Source of the DNA: Sphingomonas lacusdianchii
GTDB taxonomy: Bacteria > Pseudomonadota > Alphaproteobacteria > Sphingomonadales > Sphingomonadaceae
Assembly: GCF_022664395.1 (NCBI RefSeq)
Contig: NZ_JAKRET010000003.1
Span: 1-64,000 of the forward strand
Reading direction: 5' to 3'
Length of the DNA: 64,000 nt
A model generated the notes under the pieces. The model searched no databases and was not told where the DNA came from. It saw only the letters and a list, made by a program, of their open reading frames with translations. Position 1 is the stretch's first letter. Every line of letters begins with the position of its first letter. Shown here in pieces: positions 10,089-18,809 of the stretch. The translations under genes and the position numbers were made by a program.

Positions 10089-10415
10089 ATGTTCGCAATC
10101 GTGCGCACGGGCGGCAAGCAGTATCGCGTTGCCGCAGGAGACAAGATCGTCGTCGAGAAGCTCGATGGTGAAGCTGGCAGCAACGTGACGCTCGGCGACG
10201 TGCTCCTTGCTGGCGAAGGTTCGGAACTGAAGTCGGTCGAGGGACTGACGGTTTCGGCGGAAATCATCGCGCAGGCGAAGGGCGAGAAGGTCATCGTCTT
10301 CAAGAAGCGCCGCCGGCACAACTACCGTCGCAAGAACGGCCATCGCCAGCAGCACACCATCCTGAAGATCACCGCGATCGGCGACAAGCGCGCCGACGAC
10401 AGTGCCGCCGCATAA
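10089..10415 (+). CDS. rplU: 50S ribosomal protein L21
   Basis: The 108-residue protein has the L21 start [18 protein letters not shown], the VLLAGEG turn and the basic [16 protein letters not shown] segment that contacts 23S rRNA. The start at 10089 follows AAGCAAGGGCC; an upstream in-frame ATG at 10032 would add 19 residues foreign to L21. Together with rpmA, 30 bp downstream, it forms the classic L21-L27 operon. Confidence 0.97.
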   Translation: MFAIVRTGGKQYRVAAGDKIVVEKLDGEAGSNVTLGDVLLAGEGSELKSVEGLTVSAEIIAQAKGEKVIVFKKRRRHNYRRKNGHRQQHTILKITAIGDKRADDSAAA

Positions 10416-10445
10416 GCGCCTGAGCGAATACGAGGAGTTTGAACC

Positions 10446-10715
10446 ATGGCACATAAAAAAGCAGGCGGTTCGTCGCGCAACGGTCGTGACTCGGCCGGCC
10501 GTCGCCTTGGCGTGAAGAAGTTCGGTGGCCAGGAAGTGGTCGCCGGCAACATCATCGTACGTCAGCGCGGCACCAAATTTTACCCGGGCGTCAACGTCGG
10601 CATGGGCAAGGACCATACCCTGTTCGCACTGGTCGATGGCCGCGTGGCGTTCAAGGAAGGCAAGCTCGGCCGCAAGTTCGCCTATGTCGAACTGCAGGCG
10701 CAGGCCGCAGAATAA
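10446..10715 (+). CDS. rpmA: 50S ribosomal protein L27
   Basis: The 89-residue protein starts [18 protein letters not shown], the unprocessed L27 form whose N-terminal tail reaches the peptidyl transferase centre. It continues with [12 protein letters not shown] and the [20 protein letters not shown] core. GAGGAG lies upstream. It follows rplU and is closed by an intrinsic terminator about 60 bp downstream. Confidence 0.97.
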   Translation: MAHKKAGGSSRNGRDSAGRRLGVKKFGGQEVVAGNIIVRQRGTKFYPGVNVGMGKDHTLFALVDGRVAFKEGKLGRKFAYVELQAQAAE

Positions 10716-10776
10716 CGGGCTACCAAACGGGTCGCCCACCAGGGTGACCCGGGTTCCGGCGACGGAACCAGCCAAA

Positions 10777-10810
10777 AGAGGGAGGCGGGTCACCCCGGCT
10801 CCCTTTTTTA
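10777..10810 (+). terminator. Intrinsic terminator after rplU-rpmA
   Basis: AGGGAG at 10779-10784 pairs with CTCCCT at 10799-10804, followed by TTTTTT. The A-run before the stem would pair with the T-run. It lies about 60 bp after rpmA. Just before it, 10741-10749 (agggtgacc) and 10788-10796 can also pair as an alternative longer hairpin. Confidence 0.8.
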
Positions 10811-10869
10811 TTGCTCTCTCCGGCCCCTGCCCGCTTTCCTTTGCGGAAGCGCGGCGCATTGGAGAGACG

Positions 10870-11415
10870 ATGATGTTCGCCCGTACCGAACGCCTGACCT
10901 TGCGCCCCGGCTGGATCGAGGACGCGCCCGCACTGCTTGCCGCGATCGGCCATGAAGCCGTCGTCCGCAACCTGTCGAGGGTACCGTGGCCGTACACGCT
11001 TGCCGATGCCGAGGCGTTCGTCGGCGCGTGGCAGGGCGATCCCGGCCCCCTGTTCCTGATCTTCAGCCATGACAGCGGACGCTGTAACCTGATCGGCGGG
11101 ATCGGCATCGGTCCGCTCGGCGACCAGCCGCACGTCATGGGATATTGGCTGACGCCATCGGCATGGGGGCGCGGCTATGCGGTCGAGGCGGGACGCGCCG
11201 TACTCGATTTCGCGGCGACGCTGGGTATCGAGCAGGTTGTCGCCGGCCATTACGTCGACAACCCTGCGTCGGGCACGGTGCTGCGCAAGCTGGGCTTCGC
11301 CGCGACCGGCACGCGTAGTTCGATCCATTCGCGCGGGCGCGGGATGGATGTCGAGACAATCGACTATGCGATCGACCTGGCCGATCGTCGCTACGACCGA
11401 CGGCTCGCGGCCTGA
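10870..11415 (+). CDS. GNAT family N-acetyltransferase (RimJ/RimL-like)
   Basis: The 181-residue protein starts FARTERLTLRPGWIEDAPAL, the usual opening of RimJ/RimL-type acetyltransferases. It has the acetyl-CoA-binding stretch GYWLTPSAWGRGYAVEAGRAVLDFA and ends with the NPASGTVLRKLGF motif. Such enzymes acetylate N-termini of proteins or small amines; the target is not evident. GGAGAGACG precedes the ATG at 10870. The open frame extends upstream through rpmA in another phase, but that part is not coding. Confidence 0.85.
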   Translation: MMFARTERLTLRPGWIEDAPALLAAIGHEAVVRNLSRVPWPYTLADAEAFVGAWQGDPGPLFLIFSHDSGRCNLIGGIGIGPLGDQPHVMGYWLTPSAWGRGYAVEAGRAVLDFAATLGIEQVVAGHYVDNPASGTVLRKLGFAATGTRSSIHSRGRGMDVETIDYAIDLADRRYDRRLAA

Positions 11416-11422
11416 AACACGC

Positions 11423-11448
11423 GGAACGCACGCGCCGTCCGGCTGGTT
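11423..11448 (+). promoter_or_regulatory. Weak candidate EcfG-type promoter
   Basis: GGAAC at 11423-11427 is followed by 18 bases and GTT at 11446-11448 (17 bases to GGTT). This is one base longer than the other candidates in the window. It lies 42 bp before the small acidic gene at 11490, just after the acetyltransferase stop. Confidence 0.3.
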
Positions 11449-11489
11449 TAGGACGGACGGCGCTGCTGCCGCACGAGAGGACGCCCGCG

Positions 11490-11582
11490 ATGATCGATCC
11501 CGACACGCCCGAACAGGAAGAAATGGAAGAGGTACAGGAAGAAGCCGCCGAGGAACGCGAGGAAGAAGGCGGCTATCAATAA
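11490..11582 (+). CDS. Small acidic protein, 30 residues
   Basis: ATG 11490 opens a 30-codon frame that is half acidic: 14 Glu and 2 Asp, reading EQEEMEEVQEEAAEEREEEG, and ending GGYQ. GAGAGGAC lies upstream as a plausible ribosome binding site. No domain is recognised; the sequence should form a short charged helix. The next gene is convergent. A weak EcfG-like promoter lies before it. Coding is inferred from the start, the site and the strongly non-random composition. Confidence 0.5.
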   Translation: MIDPDTPEQEEMEEVQEEAAEEREEEGGYQ

Positions 11583-11617
11583 TGGTTCGATCGGGGCGTG
11601 GCGCGACCCCGTCCCGA

Positions 11618-11815
11618 TCACCCCTCCAGCAAATCGAAATAGCCGACTACGTCGTTGCTGGTCTGCAGATACAACCCCGCCTGCACTTCCTTCGGTTCGC
11701 GCGCTGCCGCCGCCATCGCTTCGGCAAGCGTGCCGTACAGGATAGTGGTAGCCACGCCGCCTTCGTCATCGAGGTGATAGAGCCGGACCGCCGCTTCTTC
11801 CGATACCGTTCGCAT
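11618..11815 (-). CDS. Conserved small hypothetical protein
   Basis: The 65-residue protein starts MRTVSEEAAVRLYHLDDEGG and ends SNDVVGYFDLLEG. It reads as a compact alpha/beta fold with a central helix (TLAEAMAAAAREP) and no signal peptide or membrane segment. I do not recognise a named family. Codon use matches its neighbours. It lies about 40 bp downstream of the hydrolase gene at 11856 on the same strand and may share its transcript. Confidence 0.65.
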   Translation of the reverse strand: MRTVSEEAAVRLYHLDDEGGVATTILYGTLAEAMAAAAREPKEVQAGLYLQTSNDVVGYFDLLEG

Positions 11816-11855
11816 CAGCGCTCCATGCGCGGACCCGGACCTCGGTGCAAGCCGG

Positions 11856-12704
11856 TCAGGCGCGGGCCAGTCGTGCCGCCTCGAACTCGCTGTCGACCAG
11901 TCCGATCAGCGCGCGGTCGTCATGGTTCCACGGATGGAAGCCCGGCAGGAAGAAGGCGAGGTACATGCCCAGCACCTTGCGCGCCATGCCCGGACGACCA
12001 AAGGCATAGGCGAACAGCCGCCATTTCAACCGTGCGCCCGTAAGACCATCCTGCGCAAGCAGGTCGAGCATCCCTTCGGTACGCCCGCGAAAGAATCTGA
12101 CGGTGACGATCAGCATCACCAGCGCCTTGACCCGCCAGCGCTTGAACCGGGTCCAGTGGCGCGTTGCGTGGAGCCAGGTATCGTAGGCGACGCCCTTATG
12201 CTCGATCTCCTCGATCGCGTGCCAGCGCCACAGATCGGCCGCCGCCTGATCGCCGCCCGCCAGATGCGCCGGATCGGCGATCAGTTCGTGCGCGAGGATC
12301 GCGGTGAAATGTTCGAGGCACATCGTCGCTGCCAGATTGGCGATCGGCGGACGCCCCTTGGTGATTGACAGTTCGTGATCGATCCGCGCGTCGAGCCGCG
12401 ACGTGTCATAGCCCTGATCGGTGACATGGCGATTGAACGCGACATGCTCCCGGGTGTGGATCGCCTCCTGCTTCACAAATGCCCGGATCTCGGCGGCGAG
12501 GCGCGGCGGCACTTCATCGCGATATTGGCGGACGCTGTCGATGAAGAACCCCTCCCCTTTCGGAAAGGTGACCGACAGCGCGTTGTAGAAGGCGGTGGCG
12601 ATCGGATCGTCGTTCAGCCACCACCGGCGATAGCCGCCATCGCGCCCGAAGCGCAAGTCGCGCGGCGTGATCGTCAGATCGTCGGGAGTCTTTGCTTTCG
12701 GCAC
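11856..12704 (-). CDS. Predicted metal-dependent hydrolase (PF10118 type)
   Basis: The 282-residue cytoplasmic protein fits the Metal_hydrol family, a ferritin-like helical bundle. Its likely metal ligands are in FVKQEAIHTREHVAFN (Glu and two His), CLEHFTAILAHEL and WHAIEEIEHKGVAYD, a spaced ExxH set typical of a di-iron site. The reaction is not known for the family. It is divergent from the TetR gene at 12752 with only 47 bp between the starts, so the regulator probably controls it. Confidence 0.8.
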   Translation of the reverse strand: MPKAKTPDDLTITPRDLRFGRDGGYRRWWLNDDPIATAFYNALSVTFPKGEGFFIDSVRQYRDEVPPRLAAEIRAFVKQEAIHTREHVAFNRHVTDQGYDTSRLDARIDHELSITKGRPPIANLAATMCLEHFTAILAHELIADPAHLAGGDQAAADLWRWHAIEEIEHKGVAYDTWLHATRHWTRFKRWRVKALVMLIVTVRFFRGRTEGMLDLLAQDGLTGARLKWRLFAYAFGRPGMARKVLGMYLAFFLPGFHPWNHDDRALIGLVDSEFEAARLARA

Positions 12705-12751
12705 GGTTCTGCTCCAACTGATACCATGCCAGATGCCGACTACTTACACAT

Positions 12752-13333
12752 ATGTCAATAGCTCGCCGCCGCCTCTCCCCCGAAGCGTCGCGTGACGCGG
12801 CGCTCGATGCCGCGCGCGACCTGCTGATCGAGGCGGGACCGCAGGCAGTGACGCTGAAGGCGGTCGCGACGCGGATCGGGCGGACGCATGCCAATCTGTT
12901 GCACCATTTCGGATCGGCGTCGGGGCTGCAAAAGGCGCTGGCCGAGCGAATGGCGACGACGATCACCGCCACGATCGGCGCGGCGGTGCTGCGCGCACGC
13001 GACGGCGATCACGATCCGCGCGAAGTGGTCGACCTGACCTTCGACGCGTTCGATCGCGAGGGAGCCGGCGCGCTGGCGAGCTGGATGATCCTGTCGGGCA
13101 ATGACGATGCGCTCGATCCGATCCTCGATGCGATCCATGCGCTGGTCGACCGGCTGGGCAGCGAACAGGCGCTGAGCGGCATGCCACTGGCCGAGGAAAC
13201 GCTGCAGCTGGTGCTGATGGCGCTGGGCGATGCGTTGCTGGGCGGGGCGATGGCAAAGGCGCTGCGCTTGCCGCGCGACAAGGCCCGCGAGCTGGCGGTG
13301 CGCAGCCTGATGGCGGTGCGGGCGGAGGGGTGA
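12752..13333 (+). CDS. TetR family transcriptional regulator
   Basis: The 193-residue protein has an N-terminal TetR helix-turn-helix (about residues 15-60: DAARDLLIEAGPQAVTLKAV, then RTHANLLHHFGSASGLQKAL) and a helical ligand-binding C-terminal domain. It is divergent from the hydrolase gene at 12704, with a 47-bp shared control region, the usual arrangement for a local repressor. Its stop overlaps the start of the next acetyltransferase gene, so the two are translated together. The inducer is unknown. Confidence 0.88.
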   Translation: MSIARRRLSPEASRDAALDAARDLLIEAGPQAVTLKAVATRIGRTHANLLHHFGSASGLQKALAERMATTITATIGAAVLRARDGDHDPREVVDLTFDAFDREGAGALASWMILSGNDDALDPILDAIHALVDRLGSEQALSGMPLAEETLQLVLMALGDALLGGAMAKALRLPRDKARELAVRSLMAVRAEG

Positions 13334-13815
13334 TGCACATCCGTCCGGCGACACCCGCCGACGATGCGGCGATCGTCGATATCATGCTGCCGATCGTCCG
13401 TGCGGGCGAGACCTATGCGCTCGACCGCGACATGACCGCCGAGCAGCTGCTCGCCTTCTGGCATGCGCCGGGCAACAGCGTGTTTGTTGCTGAGGTCGAG
13501 GGTCACGTGTTGGGAAGCTATTTCTGTCGCGCGAACAAGGCGGGCGGCGGGCGGCATGTCGCCAATTGCGGCTATGCGACGCATGAAGCGGCAATGGGAC
13601 AAGGCATCGCGCGGGCGATGGCAGCACACTCGTTCGAACATGCGCGGACTGCGGGGTTTCGGGCGATGCAGTTCAACTTCGTCATCGCCAGCAACGATCG
13701 CGCCGTGCGGCTGTGGCTGTCGATGGGGTTCGAACAGGTCGGGCGGCTGCCCGATGCGTTCGAGCATCCGACACTGGGCGAAGTCGATGCGTTGGTCCTG
13801 TACCGCCGCCTCTGA
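13333..13815 (+). CDS. GNAT family N-acetyltransferase
   Basis: The protein is about 160 residues. It starts MHIRPATPADDAAIVDIM and has the GNAT acetyl-CoA site near CGYATHEAAMGQGIARAMAA, plus the family's C-terminal NDRAVRLWLSMGFEQVGRLP. The ATG at 13333 overlaps the TetR stop by one base; a GTG at 13330 is the alternative. The stop-start overlap suggests coupling with the regulator. The acetyl acceptor is not known; the C-terminus (HPTLGEVDALVLYR) matches phosphinothricin-acetyltransferase-like members. Confidence 0.85.
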   Translation: MHIRPATPADDAAIVDIMLPIVRAGETYALDRDMTAEQLLAFWHAPGNSVFVAEVEGHVLGSYFCRANKAGGGRHVANCGYATHEAAMGQGIARAMAAHSFEHARTAGFRAMQFNFVIASNDRAVRLWLSMGFEQVGRLPDAFEHPTLGEVDALVLYRRL

Positions 13816-13860
13816 CCATAGCCCCTTTCCCCCTGGCCCGACTCCGACTAAGCGGACGGG

Positions 13861-14907
13861 ATGCATTTTCTCGATCAAGCCAAGATCTTCGTCCGTTCGG
13901 GCGGGGGCGGCCCCGGCGCCGTCAGTTTTCGCCGTGAAAAATTCATGGAATATGGCGGCCCCGACGGCGGCAATGGCGGCAAGGGCGGCGACATCATCTT
14001 CGAAGCGGTCCCCGGCCTCAACACCCTGATCGATTTTCGCTACACTCAGCATTTCCGCGCGCCGCGCGGGTCGGGCGGGTCGGGCGCGAACCGCACCGGA
14101 CCGGGCGGGCGCGACCTGATCATCCGGGTGCCGGTGGGGACGCAGGTCCTGTCGGAGGACAAGGAGACCGTCCTTGCCGACTTTACCCGCCCCGGCCAGC
14201 GCGAGGTGTTCCTGCGCGGGGGCGATGGCGGGCGCGGCAATGCCAGCTACAAGACCTCGACCAACCGCGCCCCGCGCCAGCACGGCACCGGCTGGCCGGG
14301 TGACGAGGCATGGGTCTGGCTGCGGCTGAAGCTGCTCGCCGATGCCGGATTGGTCGGGCTGCCCAATGCCGGCAAATCGACCTTCATCAACGCGGTGACC
14401 AATGCGAATGCGAAGGTCGGCGACTATGCGTTCACCACCACCCGACCGCAGCTGGGCGTGGTCAGTCACAAGCAGCGCGAATTCGTGATCGCCGACATTC
14501 CCGGGCTGATCGAGGGTGCGGCGGAAGGCGCCGGGATCGGCGACCGCTTCCTCGGCCATATCGAACGCTGCCGGGTGCTGCTGCACCTGATCGACAGCCA
14601 TGTCGACGATCCGGTCGCGGCCTACCGGATCGTGCGCGGCGAGCTGGAGAATTACGGTGCCGATCTCGCGGAAAAGCCCGAGGTGATCGCGCTGAACAAG
14701 GCCGACCTGCTCGACGAAGAACTGACCGCCGCGCTGGTCGCCGAATTGGAAGCCGAGAGCGGGGCGAAGGTCCTGCCGCTGTCGGGCGCGACCGGAAAGG
14801 GACTGGAGGCGGTGCTCGACCGGCTGATCGAAGCGATCGGGCCTGCCGAGATGCACGCGCAGGACACCGGCGACGACGAGGAACCACGCGCATGGTCGCC
14901 GATCTGA
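13861..14907 (+). CDS. obgE: Obg family GTPase
   Basis: The 348-residue protein has the glycine-rich Obg fold at the N-terminus ([20 protein letters not shown], through [16 protein letters not shown]). The G domain follows, with [10 protein letters not shown] (G1), [20 protein letters not shown] (G3 and switch II), NKAD (G4) and SGATG (G5). It acts in 50S subunit maturation and growth control. Length is normal for alphaproteobacteria. The proB start codon at 14892 lies inside its last codons. Confidence 0.96.
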   Translation: MHFLDQAKIFVRSGGGGPGAVSFRREKFMEYGGPDGGNGGKGGDIIFEAVPGLNTLIDFRYTQHFRAPRGSGGSGANRTGPGGRDLIIRVPVGTQVLSEDKETVLADFTRPGQREVFLRGGDGGRGNASYKTSTNRAPRQHGTGWPGDEAWVWLRLKLLADAGLVGLPNAGKSTFINAVTNANAKVGDYAFTTTRPQLGVVSHKQREFVIADIPGLIEGAAEGAGIGDRFLGHIERCRVLLHLIDSHVDDPVAAYRIVRGELENYGADLAEKPEVIALNKADLLDEELTAALVAELEAESGAKVLPLSGATGKGLEAVLDRLIEAIGPAEMHAQDTGDDEEPRAWSPI

Positions 14908-16157
14908 CATCCTCCCCATTTCATGGGGAGGAGGACCAGCCGCAGGCTGGTGGAGGGGGGGCGCCGCGCAACGCAGCGTTGGTGGAGCAGGAAGCCCCCC
15001 GCCACCAGCCTCTGGCTGGTCCTCCTCCCCGTGCCGGGGAGGATTGGTTCTCGCCCCGAAACTGCCCACGCCTGATCGTGAAGGTCGGTTCGGCGTTGCT
15101 GGTCGCACCGGACGGACAGGCACGCCGGGAGTGGCTCGCCTCGCTCGTCGCCGATATTGCCGAACGTGTCGCGAACGGGCAGCAGATCGTCATCGTCTCG
15201 TCCGGCGCGATCGCGCTCGGCGCGCGGCGGCTCGGCCTTGCGAAGGGCGGGCGTGCCAGCCTCGAAGACGCGCAGGCCGCAGCGGCAACCGGGCAGATCG
15301 CGCTGTCGAGCATCTGGGCCGAACTGCTTGGCCGCCACGGCCTGACCGCAGCGCAATTGCTGGTGACGCTCGACGATCTGGAGGATCGCCGCCGCTACCT
15401 GAACGTCTCGGCGACTTTGGGCCGGTTGCTGACGCTGGGCGTCGTGCCGGTCGTCAATGAGAATGACAGCGTCGCGACCGAGGAAATCCGGTTCGGCGAC
15501 AATGACCGCCTCGCCGCCCGCGTCGGCGCGGCGGCGCGGGCGAACGGCGTCGTCCTGCTGTCCGATATCGACGGCCTCTACGATTCGAATCCGCACAGCA
15601 ACCCGGACGCCCGGCTCATCCCGCACGTCGCGCAGATCGATGCCGCGATCATGAGCATGGCCGATGCAAAATCATCTTCGGGCATGGGGTCGGGCGGCAT
15701 GGTGTCGAAGGTGGAAGCGGCGCGCATCGCCACCGCCGCCGGCGCCAACCTCGCCATCGCCAGCGGGCGGATCGACCATCCGCTCGCGCGGTTCGGCGAG
15801 ACCGGCCATGGCACCGTCTTCGCCACCGCCGGCAATGCTCCAGCGCGCAAGGCCTGGCTGTCGGGGGGGCTGACCGATCGCGGCGCGATCCGCATCGATG
15901 CCGGCGCGGCGAAGGCACTTGCCACCGGCCGCAGCCTGCTGCCCGCCGGCGCCATCGGGGTCGAGGGCGACTTCGTTCGCGGCGACCTGATCCGCATCGT
16001 CGATGCCGACAATCGCACGATCGCGCGCGGGCTGGTCGAATATGATGCCGGCGAGGTCGCGCGCATCGTCGGACGGCGCAGCGACGAACTCCCGGATCTG
16101 CTCGGCTATGCCCCGCGATCGGCGCTGGTCCATCGCAACCATATGGCATTGCTGTGA
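14892..16157 (+). CDS. proB: Glutamate 5-kinase, with a repeat-derived N-terminal insert
   Basis: This enzyme makes glutamate 5-phosphate, the first step of proline synthesis. It has the kinase start [27 protein letters not shown], the [20 protein letters not shown] substrate loop, [12 protein letters not shown] and a C-terminal PUA domain. The only ATG that fits is at 14892, overlapping obgE by 16 bases. From there the first codons read MVADLT, then 44 codons translate the palindromic repeat at 14911-15042 (132 bp, in frame, no stop), then [14 protein letters not shown]. There is no start codon between the repeat and the kinase core except a GTG that would remove conserved residues. A TTG (14979) and a GTG (14982) inside the repeat are alternatives. 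Confidence 0.9.
   Translation: MVADLTSSPFHGEEDQPQAGGGGAPRNAALVEQEAPRHQPLAGPPPRAGEDWFSPRNCPRLIVKVGSALLVAPDGQARREWLASLVADIAERVANGQQIVIVSSGAIALGARRLGLAKGGRASLEDAQAAAATGQIALSSIWAELLGRHGLTAAQLLVTLDDLEDRRRYLNVSATLGRLLTLGVVPVVNENDSVATEEIRFGDNDRLAARVGAAARANGVVLLSDIDGLYDSNPHSNPDARLIPHVAQIDAAIMSMADAKSSSGMGSGGMVSKVEAARIATAAGANLAIASGRIDHPLARFGETGHGTVFATAGNAPARKAWLSGGLTDRGAIRIDAGAAKALATGRSLLPAGAIGVEGDFVRGDLIRIVDADNRTIARGLVEYDAGEVARIVGRRSDELPDLLGYAPRSALVHRNHMALL
14911..15042. repeat. Nested-hairpin palindromic repeat, copy 1 (inside proB)
   Basis: The copy is 132 bp. CCTCCCC...GGGGAGG forms the outer hairpin at each end. Inside each lies a second hairpin (accagcc-gca-ggctggt at left, accagcc-tct-ggctggt at right). 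The halves also pair with each other over the centre. Three related copies are at 18638, 38456 and 58496. Its length is a multiple of three and it leaves the proB frame open. Confidence 0.85.
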
Positions 16158-17053
16158 GGACGATGGCGCTGACCGGCGGCACCGGCTTTGTCGGGCGTCG
16201 CGTGATCGCGCAGGCGGTCGGTCAGGGCTGGCACGTCCGCGCGCTGACCCGCCGCGCCCAGCCCGCCGAGCCGAATGTCAGCTGGGTTCGCGGCGCGCTC
16301 GACAAGCCCGAGTCCCTGAGCGAACTGGTCGCGCAGGCCGATGCCGTCGTTCATGTCGCTGGCGTCGTCAATACGCCCGATGTCGCAGGCTTCACCGCCG
16401 GCAACGTGACCGGCACCCGCGCGATGCTCGACGCGGCACAGGCGGGTGGCGTCCGGCGCTTCGTCCATGTCTCCTCGCTATCGGCGCGCGAGCCGCAGCT
16501 TTCGGCCTATGGCGCATCGAAACGTGCGGGCGAGGATCTGGTCGCGGCCAGCGATCTCGACTGGACGATCGTGCGGCCGAGCGGGGTGTACGGGCCGGGC
16601 GATACCGAGATGCGGGACATGTTCCGCATGGCGCAACTCGGGCTGGCGCTGCTGCCGCCGCCCGGGCGGGTCGCACTGGTCGCGGTCGACGATCTTGCCC
16701 GGCTGCTGCTGGCGCTGGCCGACAGCGTCGGTCCGCGCGCGATTCTGGAGGTCGATGACGGCAACCCGATGAGCCATGCCGAGCTCGCCAAGCTGATCGG
16801 CGATGCCGTCGGGCAGCGGGTATTGCCGATGCATCTGCCGGCGAAGCTGTTGCGGATCGGCGCGAAGCTCGACCGGAAATTTCGCGGGGCGTCGGCCAAG
16901 CTGACCGAGGATCGCGCCCGCTATCTGGCGCATCCCGACTGGACCGCCGATCCCGCGCGCCGTCCCGATCCCCGTTTGTGGGAACCGCGCATCCCCACGC
17001 CGCGCGGGCTTGCCGACACCGCGGCATGGTATCGTGCGCACGGTCTGCTATAG
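16154..17053 (+). CDS. cerR: Ceramide reductase-like NAD(P)-dependent epimerase
   Basis: The 299-residue extended SDR has the Rossmann motif LTGGTGFVGRRV at the N-terminus, the SSLSAREP strand and a YxxxK active site (YGASKRAGED). Position and family match CerR, which in Caulobacter reduces the 3-keto group during ceramide synthesis. It is followed directly by acpR and spt, the same neighbours as in that organism. The GTG start overlaps the proB stop; ATG 16163, which has GAGGA just upstream, is the alternative. The sequence alone shows an SDR; the exact role comes from context. Confidence 0.75.
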   Translation: MRTMALTGGTGFVGRRVIAQAVGQGWHVRALTRRAQPAEPNVSWVRGALDKPESLSELVAQADAVVHVAGVVNTPDVAGFTAGNVTGTRAMLDAAQAGGVRRFVHVSSLSAREPQLSAYGASKRAGEDLVAASDLDWTIVRPSGVYGPGDTEMRDMFRMAQLGLALLPPPGRVALVAVDDLARLLLALADSVGPRAILEVDDGNPMSHAELAKLIGDAVGQRVLPMHLPAKLLRIGAKLDRKFRGASAKLTEDRARYLAHPDWTADPARRPDPRLWEPRIPTPRGLADTAAWYRAHGLL

Positions 17054-17098
17054 GCCCGCAGAACCAGATACCTTGGCACGCATATTGGAAAGATCCGC

Positions 17099-17344
17099 AT
17101 GAGCGACCGCGCCGCGACCCTCGACACCATCACCGGCCTGATCGAACCGTTCAACAAGAAAGGCGTCGCGCTGACCGAGGCGACGACCTTTGCCGGCGAT
17201 CTCGAATGGGACAGCCTGACCGTGATGGATTTCGTCGCGGCGGTGGAGGATGAATTCGACATCGTCATCACCATGAACATGCAGGCCGATATCGAAACCG
17301 TCGGCCAGCTTGCCGACGCCGTCGAAAAGCTCAAGACCGCCTGA
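17099..17344 (+). CDS. acpR: Acyl carrier protein of the sphingolipid cluster
   Basis: The 81-residue acidic protein has the phosphopantetheine attachment motif WDSLTVMDF, with the carrier Ser at residue 39, in a four-helix carrier fold. Its position directly before spt matches the dedicated acyl carrier protein that delivers the acyl chain to serine palmitoyltransferase in Caulobacter and sphingomonads. The spt start follows 31 bp after its stop, so both are probably made from one transcript with cerR. Confidence 0.85.
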   Translation: MSDRAATLDTITGLIEPFNKKGVALTEATTFAGDLEWDSLTVMDFVAAVEDEFDIVITMNMQADIETVGQLADAVEKLKTA

Positions 17345-17375
17345 TCGCCCTGCCCGGCCCCGAAAGACCGAACCG

Positions 17376-18635
17376 ATGACCGAAGCCGCCGCCACCGCCC
17401 ACGCCCCGTCCGATTCGCCCGAAACGGTCGCGCCCGAACGCGACCTGTTCAGCAAGTTCGATCCGCTGATCGCCGAGCGCGAGGCGCTGCTCGCGACCGG
17501 GGTGCGCGATCCGTTCGCGATCGTGATGGACAAGGTGACGTCGCCGACCCAGGCGGTGATCCGGGGCAAGGACACGATCCTGCTCGGCACCTACAACTAT
17601 ATGGGCATGACCTTTGACCCCGACGTGATCGAGGCGGGCAAGAAGGCATTCGACGATTTCGGATCGGGCACCACCGGCAGCCGGGTGCTGAACGGCACCT
17701 ACGACCCGCACAAGGATTGCGAAGCGGCGCTGCGCGAATTCTATGGCACCGACCATGCCATGGTGTTTTCGACCGGATATCAGGCCAATCTGGGCATCAT
17801 CTCGACGCTGGCGGGCAAGGGTGAATATATCATCCTCGACGCCGACAGCCATGCGTCGATCTATGACGGCTGTTCGCTCGGCAATGCCGAGATCGTGCGG
17901 TTCCGGCATAACTCGGTCGAGGACCTCGACCGGCGACTGGGCCGACTGCCCAAGGAACCGGGCAAGCTGGTCGTGCTGGAGGGTGTCTATTCGATGCTAG
18001 GCGATATCGCGCCGCTGCCCGAAATGGTCGCCGTCGCCAAGAAGCACGGCGCGATGGTGCTGGTCGACGAAGCGCATGGCATGGGCTTTTTCGGCCCCAA
18101 TGGCCGCGGCGTGTATGAGGAACAGGGCGTCGAAAAGGACGTCGATTTCGTCGTCGGCACCTTCTCCAAGTCGGTCGGCACGGTCGGCGGCTTCTGCGTA
18201 TCGAACCATCCGAAGTTCGACGTGATGCGGCTGGTGTGCCGCCCCTATGTGTTCACCGCGTCGCTGCCGCCGTCGGTCGTCGCCACTGCCGCCACCTCGA
18301 TCCGCAAGCTGATGCATGCCGGAGAGAAGCGCGCGCACCTGTGGCGCAATTCGAAGCGGCTGCATGGCGGCCTGAAAGATCTCGGCTTCAAGCTCGGTAC
18401 CGATACGCCGCAATCGGCGATCATCGCCGTGATCCTCGAGGATCAGACGCAGGCGGTGGCGATGTGGCAGGCGCTGTTGGAGGGCGGTCTCTACGTCAAC
18501 ATGGCCCGCCCGCCTGCGACTCCGGCCGGCACCTTCCTGCTGCGCTGCTCGCTGTGCGCGGAGCATAGTGCGGAGCAGGTCGAGACGATCCTCGGCATGT
18601 TCGAAGCGGCCGGCAAGGCGGTAGGGGTGATCTAA
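17376..18635 (+). CDS. spt: Serine palmitoyltransferase
   Basis: This PLP enzyme condenses serine with an acyl thioester to 3-ketosphinganine, the committed step of sphingolipid synthesis. The 419-residue protein is the size of the well-studied soluble Sphingomonas paucimobilis enzyme, and key residues fall at identical numbers: His159 stacking on the cofactor (DADSHASIYDG) and Lys265 forming the Schiff base (GTFSKSVG). The DEAHGMGFFG motif carries the Asp/His pair. ATG 17376 is chosen over an in-frame start at 17310 that would overlap acpR. A palindromic repeat directly follows the stop. Confidence 0.95.
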   Translation: MTEAAATAHAPSDSPETVAPERDLFSKFDPLIAEREALLATGVRDPFAIVMDKVTSPTQAVIRGKDTILLGTYNYMGMTFDPDVIEAGKKAFDDFGSGTTGSRVLNGTYDPHKDCEAALREFYGTDHAMVFSTGYQANLGIISTLAGKGEYIILDADSHASIYDGCSLGNAEIVRFRHNSVEDLDRRLGRLPKEPGKLVVLEGVYSMLGDIAPLPEMVAVAKKHGAMVLVDEAHGMGFFGPNGRGVYEEQGVEKDVDFVVGTFSKSVGTVGGFCVSNHPKFDVMRLVCRPYVFTASLPPSVVATAATSIRKLMHAGEKRAHLWRNSKRLHGGLKDLGFKLGTDTPQSAIIAVILEDQTQAVAMWQALLEGGLYVNMARPPATPAGTFLLRCSLCAEHSAEQVETILGMFEAAGKAVGVI

Positions 18636-18637
18636 AT

Positions 18638-18760
18638 CCCCACCGGCACGGGGAGGGGGACCAGCGAAGCTGGTGAAGGGGGACCTCCGCAAGCGGATCG
18701 TTTGCGGCCCTCCCCCTCCACCACCGCTTCGCGGCGGTCCCCCTTCCCGTGCCGGGGAGG
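18638..18760. repeat. Nested-hairpin palindromic repeat, copy 2
   Basis: This copy lies between spt and lptF. The outer arms CCGGCACGGGGAGGGGGACC and GGTCCCCCTTCCCGTGCCGG are nearly perfect complements. The inner hairpins are ccagc-gaa-gctgg on the left and ccgc-ttc-gcgg on the right. It begins 2 bp after the spt stop, so it could shape the 3' end of the spt message. Confidence 0.85.
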
Positions 18761-18809
18761 ATCGCAACGGGACTAGCTTCGCTCGCAACCTTCGGTATAG
18801 CCGTCCCCC

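Noticed and set aside
13009..15123. A 704-codon minus-strand open frame
   Set aside because: Antisense to TetR, acetyltransferase, obgE and the proB repeat. Those genes have clear motifs; this frame has none.
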